A DNA stretch of 64,000 nt from Physcomitrium patens (Eukaryota > Streptophyta > Bryopsida > Funariales > Funariaceae), in contig NC_037258.1 of the NCBI RefSeq assembly GCF_000002425.4, positions 5,698,052 to 5,762,051 of the forward strand. The letters are read 5' to 3'. The stretch's first letter is position 1, and every line of letters begins with the position of its first letter. Shown here in pieces: positions 12,819-24,457 of the stretch. The position numbers and the translations under genes were made by a program. The notes beneath the pieces are model-generated. The model did not search any database. It was not told the origin of the DNA and worked only from the letters and a program-made list of their open reading frames with translations.

Positions 12819-14640
12819 ATTTTTGGTTTTTAGTTTCAAAATTGTAATGATGGCTTTTTGTATAAGAATATGGTGCTTAACGTGATGCCCAAAAGTTAGA
12901 CAATAGACTTGATCTTAAGCTCATATTTGATATATCTTATGCAATCGAGTGAATAATCAAAAGATTTTGGATTTTTAAGAAGATTGAATTTTGTAAATAC
13001 TATAATTTATGATATCAATCTAAGAGAAGTCCAAATTTTTTACTAGAAACTTTGTTTATATGGTATTCTTGCATTGATGTGTTCTCAATATTTATTTATT
13101 TGTTTGTTGATTTTGAAAATCTAGCTATAGGGATGAGAATTGGTAAAAAAATAATGACACTTTAAATATCATATTATAATTGTATTCTTGCTTGTCTTTT
13201 GTACATTTGAACTATGAGATAGGAACTGATCTAAATGATTAAAAAGACAAAAGAGTTCTTCAAGCTGGAATATGATGAAAACATCTTTAAACTTATTTGT
13301 CTATAAAGATTTTTATTTTATTTAGAAGATTGAACTATCTTTGACTCACAATTGTAAATTTTTATATCATGTATCTTAAAAATCCCAATATTCTAAATGA
13401 AAGATCTAACTTCGACCTCTTTTACTATAAAGAATACTTAATTTAAGTTGTGGATTACATTCACTTTCTCATCAATTGTGAAAGAACTGATGTTTATGTT
13501 GATGTAGTATAAGACAACATATCTCAATAGTGTAGAAAGAAAATTTAAGAAATTTAGCTCTCATTAAATTATTGTTGAGTTAAATTGGGTTGATAAATCA
13601 AAGTCTTGTCATAATATTCATATATTAATTTATCTTGGTAGTAGGATTTTTTATACCATTTATTTGGTTTAAATTGATTAGTATATGATAATCCATTATT
13701 ATTAAATTTACTTAATGGAACTATTATAATTATATGCATAATAGAAGTATTACTATTTTTTTATTAGAAATTTAATTCACAAATAGCATACATCATTGTT
13801 TACAAAATTAATTATAAGTATACAATCATTTTTTATATAGAATAGACTTTTTATTGATTGATTATTTTATTTGTATCATTTGTATAATGAGCAATTTAGG
13901 AAATACAAAGTATTTGAGAAAAAAAGCTTTAAAAGTTAATAAGAAGAGATAACATTTTGAATAGAATAGTTTTATGGCATATCAAATTTATCATGAAATT
14001 TTAATAGTTATTATTATTAGATAATTATTAAAAGATGGATAATACAATGAAAAAATATTCTATTTTAATATTTATTAAAGATATGAATCAATTTTATTTG
14101 TATGAAGCATGTTTGAGATTTTACATATAAATTAGTTTTATTAACATATATACTATCATTGTGTGAAGGTTTTGTGGCAATCAAATAATATCTCAAAAAT
14201 CTATGGTTATATGAGTAAGCAAAGAAGTATATTCAAGAATCAAATACTACTTTTATTTTGAAATATGAACATCATTTATATTGATTTTCTGTAGATAAGT
14301 TGTTTGAAATAAATATTTATGTGTTATTTTATATATATGTATATGTGAAAATACTTATTATATTTAAAATAAAAAGAGATAATAAAAAAATTATTAAAAA
14401 GAATCAAAAATTTAATTGAAGATTTATTTAGTCCACATAAAGTTTATTAGTAATATTTATGTAATATTGAAGACTTTTTTTGGTAATGCAAAATTATTGA
14501 AATATTATAAAATATGTAATAAGTTTTTATTCATGTGATTGAAGGCAAACTATATATATTATTTAAATATTTACCATGGCCTATCTTATAAAGATTTTTA
14601 TGAAGTATGTTTTAATAATATAGAGGTTTTTATTTGCTTA
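10641..14640. other. AT-rich stretch with no assignable gene
   Basis: No open frame or domain can be named here. The minus strand at about 11,190-10,650 looks like eroded coding sequence (for example K-L-S-F-D-P-N-A-A-D-P-I-I at about 11,165-11,125) but could not be identified. The block also holds a 30-base T run at 12,788-12,817. It is probably old repeat debris. Confidence 0.5.
12788..12817. repeat. Poly-T tract (30 bp)
   Basis: Thirty uninterrupted T bases. It could be a retroposon tail on the minus strand or simple slippage; nothing next to it decides this. Confidence 0.9.
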
Positions 14641-15309
14641 TTATATATTAGGATTTGCACTTGCTATAGAATTTTGTAAGAAGTTTGTAGACGATATTGG
14701 AGTTGAATTCAAAATAAGAGAAATTGATATAAGAAATGAATTTTTCCAATGTTACAAATAAAATCAAAAAATAGATGCATTACTAAAGACAAAAGATTAT
14801 TGAATCGAAATCAATATGTAAATATTTATAAATCACTTGGCCATGTTATCAAAGTATTTGAAGGCTTGAAAGCTTGTAGCATTAAAAGAAGTGAATATAC
14901 AGTTTTATTTGGTAAACTTCAATATACAATATTAAAGATATACATGTTGATTATAGCTTACTGACAACAACAATAGTGTGAAGCAAATATCTTTCGAATA
15001 GAAAACAAGGGAATGTTTAAAGAGTTATTATAGAACTTGATGACTTCTTACAATGTGAGAATTAATCTACTATCAAAAGAATGTCAAAAAAAGTTGGAAG
15101 ACATTACATTAATATTTTTTGGTATTATTGTATATGAAGAAGTTAAACATGATGGTAAAGAATTTTATTAAAGATTACATTCTATAAATAAAGATATTTA
15201 ATTTTAAGATCATGGCTTAGCAAACTATCTATTAGTAAGATTAAAAGACTTGTGGCATGTAAAAGGTCAAGAGATGGACTTTTTAGAAGTATCAAGTGAT
15301 ATTAAAAGT

Positions 15310-15840
15310 TGAGAGCTTATGAAAGAAATAAAGGGATGTACTTTTGAAGAAGTTTATGAATCAAAGTGGTTTAGGCTTTGAAGTGCAACAAAAATAATGG
15401 ATGTTGATTTGAATGATATGTTTATAAAAGAAGTGAGTATCTTAGCTAGCACAAGCCATGCAAACTTAATCAAATATTACTAAGTTGCAAAAAGTAATAT
15501 AAATGAGATTAAAAAATCCTCAACAATGAATAATTCAAGGAAAAAAACATATTTGGTGATGGAATTGATGCAAAGAAGTTTGATCAACATATTGAAGGTA
15601 AAAAGATTGATGCCATATTATTTTTTTTTATTGATATTATTTATCAAATTGATAGAAAGATGTATTATTTGTATGATATGTAAATTCCACATCAAGATTT
15701 AAAATAGAATAATGTGCTACTTAATATTATATATGATGGTAAATCTAATAATGGTTTTTAATATGTTGTTGTCAAATTGATTGATTTTATTTTTAAAAAA
15801 TTAATGTAGAAAAGAATCTAAAAATTGATATTAAAAATAA

Positions 15841-15876
<36 letters not shown>

Positions 15877-16170
15877 CAAACTCCAAGATAAATAGTTTCA
15901 AAGATATTTAAAAATATAAAAGAAACTATAAGGACATGTATTTTTGAAGCAGATGTGCATTCTTTTGCAATGACATGTTCTAAGATTCTTTTATGAAAAG
16001 ATTCATTTGATGGTATAAATATTATAAAAAAAATATTTAAAATTATTAAAAACATCAAAAGATCAAAGTTACCTTCAAATTGTAATGAACTTAGTAAATT
16101 GATTGAAGAATGTTGGACTTTGGATTCTTTATAAGATCTAATTTTATAAATATTTGCAAGAGACTCATAA
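15310..16170 (+). pseudogene. Kinase domain of the PNL pseudogene
   Basis: Visible pieces in order are: a glycine-loop remnant (G-C-T-F-E-E-V-Y, about 15,335); the alpha-C segment F-I-K-E-V-S-I-L-A (15,421 onward); a hinge L-V-M-E-L-M-Q-R-S-L (about 15,554-15,583); a catalytic loop H-Q-D-L-K-x-N-N-V-L (about 15,690-15,720; R to Q); a magnesium loop V-K-L-I-D-F with the DFG glycine lost (about 15,772); and subdomain XI L-I-E-E-C-W-T-L-D-S (about 16,098-16,127). A (TAAA)n microsatellite lies inside it at 15,841-15,874. Confidence 0.78.
15841..15874. repeat. (TAAA)n microsatellite
   Basis: About eight TAAA units inside the decayed kinase region. Confidence 0.9.
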
Positions 16171-16314
16171 TATTGAAGAAAAAATACTTAGTCGAAATTG
16201 ATATAGCCAAAACATCTTATTTTGGAGTATTTAAGAAAAAAGACCATGAAAAGAGTAAATCAAAAGATAAACATGTTGATAATACACTGATAAATCTTAT
16301 ATTTAAGATTTTAT

Positions 16315-16318
<4 letters not shown>

Positions 16319-16382
<64 letters not shown>
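16319..16382. repeat. Compound (TA)n(GATA)n microsatellite
   Basis: About 17 TA units run directly into about seven GATA units. It lies between the kinase and NB-ARC remnants. Confidence 0.95.
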
Positions 16383-16619
16383 CTTGATTTATTTGATTTT
16401 AAGATCAACACATTCAAATATGTGTTCTTTAATGATGTTTCATTAAAAATAAATATGTGATTAGATTGTTTTGTTAAAAACTATGATATAAATTATATAT
16501 TTTGTTAAAATAATGATTCAATTATTTCAATAGGAACATGATTATAAAGACAAGTTAATAGGTATAAATTAGTATTATTCAAATATCAAACAACTATGTA
16601 AAGAAAGAATAAATATATT

Positions 16620-17430
16620 ATATTTTATTGGTTTAGGTGGAATTGAAAAGATTACATTAGCAAAGATTATATTTGATAACATGCAACATATGTATAATAT
16701 ATCATGCTTTGTTGAAAGTATTCAAAATAAAAATGATGGTTTTTTAATAATTTCAAAGTTTTGGAATAGTTGAAATTTCAATCAAAACCAAAGAATTTAG
16801 AAAAAGATTAAGCTATGATGAAAGAATTATTGATGAATAAAAAGTTCATATTAGTCTTGAATGATGTAAAAGATTAGAATTATATCAATGATATAATACT
16901 TACGAATGTTCTATATTCTATGAAATATAATATATTAATTGTAACAATTCAAAATTGAGTAGTAAAAGACTATCCTACAAAGATCTATAAATTTTATATT
17001 TGACGAACTTTACAAAGATATAAGTTTGAAGTTGTTTATAACTTATTCTTATAAGGATGATGATGAATTTTCTAAAGAATTCATTGAAGTTGGCAAAGAA
17101 ATTGTAAGATCTTATAATGGATTATCTTTGAATTTAAAAGTTATCAAGTCATTTTTATGAGAGCAAAATAGATTGAGATGTTGGAAAAGAGATTTGTAAA
17201 ACTTAAAAAAAAAAAATGATGGAAATGAACTAAATAGTAATTATAAGTTATGGATTGCTTTGAAGATAAGTTTTAATGCCTTAAAATTTGAAGAAAAGAA
17301 TATTTTTTTGGACATATATTATTTTTTTCATAACAATGTAGATTAAAGTGGTATAATGAAAGAAACTATAATAGAAATATGGACCAATAAGAGAAGTGGA
17401 GTTAAAAAGTAATTTGGAAGTATTTTTTTA
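16620..17430 (+). pseudogene. NB-ARC domain of the PNL pseudogene
   Basis: The P-loop reads G-L-G-G-I-E-K-I-T-L-A-K at 16,630-16,665 (consensus G-G-I-G-K-T-T). Kinase-2 reads F-I-L-V-L-N-D-V (about 16,845-16,870; consensus L-V-L-D-D-V). RNBS-B reads I-L-I-V-T-I-Q-N. GLPL reads G-L-S-L-N-L-K-V-I-K-S-F-L (17,119-17,157). RNBS-D reads N-I-F-L-D-I-Y-Y-F-F (about 17,300-17,330). Each deviation from consensus is mostly explained by single transitions. The domain ends near F-G-S-I-F-L-G, where the copia LTR starts. Confidence 0.88.
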
Positions 17431-17432
17431 GG
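17428..17432. other. Left target-site duplication of the copia insertion
   Basis: TTAGG here matches TTAGA at 19,629-19,633, differing by one G-to-A. It is the 5-bp duplication expected of LTR retrotransposon integration. Confidence 0.7.
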
Positions 17433-17739
17433 TATTAAAGATCAACAAGATCTTACATACTTGCTACTACATAAAATTAAACCATAGTAAGTTACAAATA
17501 GTCAAAAGATAACAAAGGATTAAAAGATATTACTATAGTAGATAAGATAGCAATGGATAGCCTTAGTAGAATGTTGGGTGGATGTATTCATCAAATGATG
17601 AAAGTTGATCATTAGGGAGCAACGACCTCCTATAAGTAATGAGTGTTGGAAGTGAGAAACATCTTATTCTACACTTTACTTTGTATGCAACCTTTACTGA
17701 TGCTAAGTGTTGTGGCTTCTAACTTCTCTTTCTTCAATA
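17433..17739 (+). repeat. 5' LTR of the copia element
   Basis: It starts TATTAAAGATC (TG decayed to TA) and ends CTTCTTTCTTCAATA-like sequence. It aligns end to end with 19,322-19,628 at roughly 85-90% identity by eye, with most differences being transitions. Confidence 0.88.
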
Positions 17740-18344
17740 GATTATGGGCCGACTCATATTCTTTTGTGAGTTTTTTTGAAGTTTTATGAAGTATTTGATA
17801 TTGTATGGAATAGATTATATTGTTGTTGCTGACATTATGGTTTTGATACTCCTAACTTTTAGATTCAAATCTAGATCTAGATCTTTGTTTGCTCTTATTT
17901 GTTGTTAAGTGCATCTTGGATTTAGGATTTGATTTGCACCTTATAGTGATGTTATAGAATACTAATATTTTGTTTTCTGATTGATTAAGATCTTTTCTAG
18001 ATTAACTTTGTAGTTTCATGTGTTAAAAGAGCTTAAGATGCTTAAAAGACCACTTATGGTGTCTTGAGATGATTTATGAGCATAAAAGTGATAAAAGAGT
18101 GAAAAATCTGATTTGAGACGTTTATATTGATCTTTGAACTTTTGAGAGGTCCTAGAAATGATGTTAAAAGTATTTTGAGAGTGACAATACTAATTTAATC
18201 ACAAAGAGGGCATTTTAAAATTTTAACGCAGTAACTCTTACTTATTGATTTTGAGAGCTTGAGGACTATTTCTTTTGATCTTTTTTGATACATCTCTTCT
18301 TTAAACATGGCTTCAAGTGAGGATGAAGGCTTGAGAGAAATTAA

Positions 18345-18962
18345 AAAATTTGAGGTAATAATTTCTACCATTGGAAGGTCAAAATGGAGCTTTTGTTGGC
18401 TTTCTTGGACCTATGGAATATTATAGATGAGAGTGAAGAGCCTCCAAGCATATATGCTAATACAAAGGAGAAGAATGACCACAAACATTGTGAAAAGAAG
18501 ACCTTTGGATGCATTGCATATGCAAAGACACTAGATTATATGAGGTCCAAACTTAATGTAAAAAGAAAGTGTATTTTCTTAGAATATTGTTAAGGTACCA
18601 AGGCATATAGGCTAATGTATTTGAATACCAAAAAGATCATCAAAATTCGTGATGTTGAGTTTTTAGAGCATAAAAGTACTTGTGAGCACTTGGAGATGTA
18701 TTCAAGTGGGGGTAAGGATTTTTTTGTCGATACATCTCAAATTCTAGTAATAAAAGAAGAAGATGAAGAAAATGAAGATGATAAAGGTATGAATGAAGAT
18801 GAAGAGGCCAAGAAGTTGAAAAAGAAGGCCTTATACATTCCAAGGACCAACAATGAAGATATTAAAGATTATAATGATGATGATGATGACGAGTATCAAC
18901 CTTTAAGTAAGAAAAGACAAGCTTTAAAAAAAAAAAAACTTGAAAGAGAGCTTAGAATATAA
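18345..18962 (+). pseudogene. Gag to integrase-end fusion of the copia element
   Basis: The 69-codon open stretch at 18,384-18,593 begins as copia gag and, after residue about 41, reads as the integrase C-terminal region. This marks the internal deletion joint at about 18,500. After a stop at 18,591, reading resumes at 18,615-18,962 (115 codons). That stretch holds the end of the integrase region, a strongly acidic stretch (E-E-D-E-E-N-E-D-D-K-G) and a lysine-rich tail. Confidence 0.72.
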
Positions 18963-19093
18963 CAAGTTGAATCTTCTTTGAATGAAAGAAGATATTCCTT
19001 GAGAAAAAGAAAATCTCATGGTAATTAGTAGAAGAACTACATATTTCTTCAAGAAAATGAAGAACATGCAAATGTTGTTCATTTGTTGATCCA

Positions 19094-19303
19094 TTGTCTT
19101 TGTGTAATACTATAAAGTCTCAAGATGCAATGAAGTGGAAGAAGGCTATAGAAGAAGAATATCAATCTCTTATGAAGAATGGTACATGGAAATTGTCACT
19201 TCTTCCAGCAAATCAATCTAGTGTTGGTTATAAGTGGATATTTAGAACTAAAAGAAATACAATGGGTATGGTAATAGAGGCATTAGGCTTAAAAGTCTTT
19301 TGA
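19094..19303 (+). pseudogene. N-terminal fragment of copia reverse transcriptase
   Basis: The 69-codon stretch carries the standard opening of copia RT: A-M-K-W-K-K-A-I-E-E-E, N-G-T-W-K-L and G-Y-K-W-I-F-R-T-K. It stops just before the polypurine tract and 3' LTR, so the catalytic domain is missing. Confidence 0.85.
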
Positions 19304-19309
19304 CAATTA

Positions 19310-19321
19310 GCAAAGTGGGAG
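19310..19321 (+). other. Polypurine tract of the copia element
   Basis: AGCAAAGTGGGAG lies directly before the TGTTGAAG start of the 3' LTR, the usual plus-strand primer position of copia elements. Confidence 0.75.
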
Positions 19322-19628
19322 TGTTGAAGATCAGCAATATCTTATATACTTGCCACCACATAAAATTAAACCATAGTAAGTTGCTAATAGTCAAAAGATA
19401 ACAAAAGATTAAAAGATATTACTATGGTAGATAAAATAGGAATGGATAGCCTCGGTAGAATGTTGGATGGATGTATTCATCAAAAGATGAAAGTTGTTCA
19501 TTAGGGTAGCAACCACCTCCTATAAGTAATGGATGTTGGAAATGAGAAATATATTATTTCACACTTCACTTTGTGTGCAACCTTGCTGATGCTAAATATT
19601 GTGGCTTTTAACTTTTTTTTCTTCAATA
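19322..19628 (+). repeat. 3' LTR of the copia element
   Basis: It starts TGTTGAAGATC with the TG intact and ends CTTCAATA. It is followed at 19,629-19,633 by TTAGA, the right target-site duplication. Confidence 0.88.
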
Positions 19629-19749
19629 TTAGATATGTTAATTTATCAATAAATGATAAAAAATAAAAAATAAATAAAAAATAGAGTAATTAAAGTGTAT
19701 GATCAATTACAAGATATGAAATAAAGAATCTAATAAGTTTTATTTTTAT

Positions 19750-20940
19750 TAAAATACTACCAAAAATACTATTTATAAATAATTCATCAATAAAACTTGA
19801 TTTGAAGAAATCTATTAAATTCAAATTATTACTAAAAGTCTTTAAAAACCTTATATATTTAACAAACATGAGATTAATAAATAACAAAGCTATAAAAATA
19901 TTGCCAAAAGAATTTACAAACTTAACTTCTCCAAAAACACTTAATTTAAGTAAATGCTTAAGTTTAATAAGCTTGCCAAGTGATTGAAAAAATCTTTTTT
20001 CTTTGATGACACTTTCTTTAAGAAGTTGTTCAAGCTTAATAACCTTGCCAAATGAATTGAAAAATCTTTCTTCATTGAAAGAAATAGATTTGAGTAGTTG
20101 CTTAAGATTGACAAGCTTGCCAAATGAATTAGCAACTCTTTCTTCTTTGAAAGAACTTGATTTGAAAGATTTATCAAGCTTGAAAAGTTTGACAAGCTTG
20201 CCAAATAATTTGATAGATCTTTCTTTGTTGATAACACTTCTTTTGGGTGATTGCTGAAAATTGACAAGCATGCCAAATGAATTGGAAAATCTTTCTTCTT
20301 TAATAATATTTGATTTAAGTAGTTGCCTAAGCTTGCCAAATAAATTGGAAAATCTTTTTTCTTTGACAATACTTTATTTAGGAAGTTGCTCAAGCTTGAA
20401 AAGCTTGCCAAATGAACTAAAAATCCTTTGTCTTTGATAAGACCTGATTTGAGTGGTTGATCAAGCTTAATAAGCTTGCTAAATAAATTAGCAATTTTTT
20501 TTTTGAAAATACTTTATTTAACTCATTGTTTGAGCTTAATAAGCTTTTTAAATGCATTGAAATATCTTTCTTCATTAACCATACTTAATTTAAATTTTTA
20601 TTCAAGCTTGACAAGTTTGCTAAATGAATTGACAAATCTTTCTTCTTTGACAACACTTTATTTGAGTGAATGCTCAAGTTTGATAAGCTTGCTAAATAAA
20701 TTTGCTAATCTTTTTTATTTAATAATACTTGAATAAATAAATTATTTAAGCTTGATTAGCTTGAAAAATGTTTCTTCTTTGACAACACTTATTTTTAAAG
20801 TTTTTTCAAGTTTCATTGATGTGTCAAATAAATTAGAAAATCTTTCTTATTTGATAACACTTGATTTGAGAGGTTCTTCAAGATTGACAAGTTTGTCAAA
20901 TGAATTGGAAAATATATATTTTTTGAGAGTATTTAATTAA
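19750..20940 (+). pseudogene. Leucine-rich repeat region of the PNL pseudogene
   Basis: Units of about 72 bp (24 residues) recur, reading L-x-S-L-P-N-E-L-x-N-L-S-S-L-x-x-L-D-L-S-x-C-S-S. The clearest are at 20,003-20,257 and 20,476-20,940. About 15 units can be followed, interrupted by stops and frame changes. Open frames on the opposite strand here are shadows of the repeats. The region continues the gene interrupted at 17,432. Confidence 0.85.
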
Positions 20941-23410
20941 TAAAATTACTCAAGTTTTATAAGGTTAAATAGTTAATTGATTTTTTTTATTATACTTTAA
21001 AGATTAAAAGTTTTTTATATTTCTAAATTGAGAAGTTTGAAAATTAGATTTTGAAACTATTTTTTTAATAGATATTTATTTTAATTCTATGTTTAATTTT
21101 ATCATAATAGCTATATAAATTAGAAAGATTTTTTCACAAAGGTATTATTAATACTTCATAGTTTAACTTGATAATTTTGTTGATTGATTCTTTTAAATTT
21201 TTTAGTTTTTTGAAAAAACTACCATATAATTTTTTTCATGTTGAAAACTTTACAAATTGGTATAAAAACAAAAAATGTCAATATTTACGGTATTTTCTTT
21301 TTAAATTAATTTTATTTTTAAAAAATTATAATAATTATTAAGAAGTATTCTTTTTTAAAACTTCATGATTTTTTTTGATAGTTTTATGAAATTCATTCAT
21401 TTTTATAATAATTTTAAAATTAAAATTATATAATGATGAGATTTTATATAATGGAAAATAAATTTAAATTGACAAAGTATTATTGTGATATTATTCATTC
21501 AATTGAGACCAATATTTTTTATTTTAATTATATATATTAAAAAAAATAAAAATATTAATAAAAATAGATATTTCTAAATATTATTAATATATAATATTAT
21601 TGAATTCAATAATTTTAAGAATTTTTTATAATTTTTAATCTTTTTAAAATTAAAAATTATGTTTAATACATTGGACATAATTTTTTTATAGCATCAAAGA
21701 TTATTATAATTTTTATTCTTCACATGATTCTAAAAAATTTTAAAAATACATTTAATTATTAAATTAATAATATTAATAATAATATTTTTTTATTTAGTAT
21801 AGTATTTTCAATAAGAAATATTAGAGAATAGCACTTGAAAATGTCCTTATAGTAAATAGGAGGTGTCTACTTAGTGGTTTTTTTTAAATAACTTTAAATA
21901 TTTCGTTTTTCATACATAAAATTATTTCAAATATTTTAAATATTAATCATTTATTTGTTTATTATAATTCCATGGCTTAGTAATTTTATCCAAAAAAATT
22001 TAATGTATCAATTTTCTTAAGACTATTTAGTTTTTATATTGTTCAAGTATTATTGATTTTTTAAATTAATTTTAAATTAATTTTAAATTAATTAATATTT
22101 AAAATAAATATATATATTTTTTATATAATTTTTATATATAATAAAATTAAAAAATTAAAAAAGATTTATTTTTTAAAAATTAATTCATACTTTGAGATTG
22201 ATTGAATATTATAATAATATCAAGAAAATCATAATTTTTTTCTTTTAAATTATTAAAAATTTCAAATCAGTTAAATTTTGTATTTTTATTAAATAATTAT
22301 TTTTTATTTTCTTAAGTGGTAAGTAATATTTTTGAATTTGATAATATTTTCCAGTAAAAATATAAAAAAATAGAAAAATAAGAAAATTAATTTTTTAACA
22401 TTTTTAGAATTTTTAGATCTTTTTAATTCCATAAGAAATCTCACTTAATAAAATTCATATTAAAAAAAACTTTTAAACTTAATATTTTTACAAAAAATTC
22501 AAAATCTACTTGAATTTTTTACTTAAAAAAATCTTAAAATGACATATTTGTTTTGACTTTAGGCATGACGGTTGTTTCTTTTGGCAATTAATTTAATCTA
22601 CATTGTACTCATATGAACATCATAAAATATATCAATCAAAAATAAAAAAATATATATATGTATATAATTTTAAAATATATTATTATATATATAATTATTA
22701 ATAAATTTATTGATTAATTTTAACACTAAAATTATATTTTTTACGAAGATCAAGAACACAACTTTCAAAATGTACTAGAAACAAATACTTTACACAAAGC
22801 ATTCTAATAGTTTATAGGGATGTAGTATAATCAATTACAGCAAAAAATTTACAACCGTGCAACATAATATTTTCTACAATAAAAGTTGCAAAACCATAAT
22901 AATGAAGCTTTATAATAATCAAATTTTTTGATTAAGCTGTGGTAGGATTTGTCAACCACCAGCTTTTTAATGTATGACAAGCATTTATAAGTGATTGGAT
23001 CTAAAAGAAAATACAAATTTTTACATCATTTATTTCACAAAATGAGTGAATCAAGTTTTAGAGCATTATTTGAAATATACCATTAACTACCATCAAGATG
23101 ATTAAACAAATTTTTTATCATAGTGAGAGTTTGCTTAAAATAATACAATACATTCTTTTATTTAATAAATATCTTTCTTTATCAATTATGATTATTATCC
23201 ATGACTTAATATTTTTGACTTTTCAAAATTTGATAATCTTGTAATAGAAGATTTGGCAAATCATTTATAAAAGTTGCATGTAACAATAAAGGCACAATTA
23301 AAAAAAACTCAAGAATGACAAAAAATAAACGTGGATGATTATTGCAAAGAACAACCTTGATTTCATGTACACAACAAAGTATGGTTACTTCATCATAATA
23401 TCAAGACTAT
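20941..23410. other. Extremely AT-rich stretch with no gene seen
   Basis: Long runs of A and T with short TA tracts and no open frame or recognisable domain. It is probably old non-coding debris downstream of the dead NBS-LRR gene. Confidence 0.6.
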
Positions 23411-23883
23411 TGTTACAAATATACATATTTATTTAGATAAGTAGTATTAGGTAGAAGATAAATGTAGGTAAATTAGATATTATCTTGTAGCATAGCTTCT
23501 TAAAAGCTTCATAGACGTATATTTGATCTTATATGTATTTATAATTGATTTGTAGGTTAAAAACTTGGCCAAAAAGTTAGTCATGTGTTGCACGTATTAG
23601 CAGCTTGTAGAACAAGCTAACTATGTGGTACACATATAAGAAACTTATCTTGTAAGTTAAACACATGTCTTGCAAATTGGACACATCTCAAAGGTCTTGT
23701 AGAATGTTACCATGTAGATTCTAATTAGATAATATATATTGAGGCAAGAGTCAATGCCTTTTTAGGCCTTAGTTTTATTTCAAGATTTTTTAGTTTTCTT
23801 ATTTGTGGCATTAATCATTTCAATTTCAATATTATATTAATTTTAAGTAAGTATCTACTCTTTCTAAGTAATATAAGAGTATA
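23411..23883 (+). repeat. 5' LTR of the deleted A-family copy
   Basis: It starts TGTTACAAATATAC and ends near AAGAGTATA. It aligns in reverse complement to 5953-5380, including GCTTC(A)TAGA..., CTTGGCCAA and CATGTGTTGCA-like blocks. It is shorter than the 574-bp reference because of small deletions. Confidence 0.8.
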
Positions 23884-24129
23884 TTGAATTTTTGGATCTT
23901 TGATTGTCTTTATGACAATTTGGATTGTAGTAGACTTGGACCATTTTGTACTTATGAATAGATTAATCTAACTACATATTGATTATACCTACCAAAGTCT
24001 ATAAAAATCCATCATATATTCCATGTATATCTTTTTAAACCATACAATGCAATAGATATATGAAGAAGAAGACAAATGCCACTTCTTATAAAAGTAGACA
24101 ATAATCAAGAATATTAAGCTGAAGAAGAC

Positions 24130-24270
24130 TTAGACTCAAAGTGCTGCCAAAATAGGTTGGAATATCTTACTTATTGGCATGGATATAGTATTAAAAAATG
24201 CACATGGGCATCAACCAAAAATCTTATAAAAATAATAAAAAAAATTGATACTTTTAATTGATGGCATCTG
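24130..24270 (+). pseudogene. Chromodomain remnant of the deleted A-family copy
   Basis: One frame reads C-C-Q-N-R-L-E-Y-L-T-Y-W-H-G-Y and then C-T-W-A-S. This lines up with Q-N-K-L-E-Y-L-I-H-W-H-R-Y and H-T-W-K-P of element A. Confidence 0.8.
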
Positions 24271-24457
24271 TTAAAATTAAGATGAAGAGTAATAATTCTT
24301 TGCTATAAAAGAAATTAGGTTCAAGAAAGATTTCATTCTATCTTTTATTTTTAGATTTAATTTTTATATATTTACAATGCTAAGAAGATGGAGAATCAAC
24401 AACCAATAGATTCAATTTAGAAGATGTCATTTTCTAAGTTATCAAAGAAGATTTTAT

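Larger units (their letters stand above)
17433..19628 (+). mobile_element. Internally deleted Ty1/copia retrotransposon (about 2.2 kb)
   Basis: Two LTRs of 307 bp flank a 1.6-kb interior. The interior keeps a gag start (K-F-E..., M-E-L-L-L-A-F-L-D-L-W, about 18,345-18,510). This jumps straight to the end of integrase (F-G-C-I-A-Y-A-K, then K-C-I-F-L-E-Y-C and K-A-Y-R-L-M-Y, about 18,505-18,710). An acidic linker and the first part of copia RT follow (W-K-K-A-I-E-E-E-Y, N-G-T-W-K and Y-K-W-I-F-R-T-K, about 19,130-19,255). Protease, the integrase core and the RT catalytic box are absent. It needed proteins in trans to move. It split the NBS-LRR pseudogene. Confidence 0.9.
15230..20940 (+). pseudogene. 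Protein kinase-NB-ARC-LRR (PNL-type) resistance-like pseudogene, interrupted by a copia insertion
   Basis: Read through stops, the plus strand gives a kinase domain (about 15,310-16,170), an NB-ARC ATPase domain (about 16,620-17,430) and, after a transposon insertion, about 15 leucine-rich repeats (about 19,750-20,940). PK-NBS-LRR immune-receptor candidates are described from mosses, so the domain order is informative. No stretch is open for more than about 90 codons and P-loop residues are mutated, so the gene is dead. Sequence at 14,640-15,230, including E-L-D-D-F-L-Q-C-E, may be its eroded N-terminal part. Sense, order and spacing argue for one gene rather than chance neighbours. Confidence 0.82.

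Noticed and set aside
16110..16417. Open stretches with I-Y-I-Y-I-Y runs on both strands
   Set aside because: They are translations of the TA microsatellite. The same holds for similar stretches at 36,024-36,249, 37,055-37,530 and 41,337-41,570.
19690..20411. Minus-strand open stretches of 193 and 156 codons
   Set aside because: They are antisense to the LRR units. The repeat periodicity keeps the opposite frame open.
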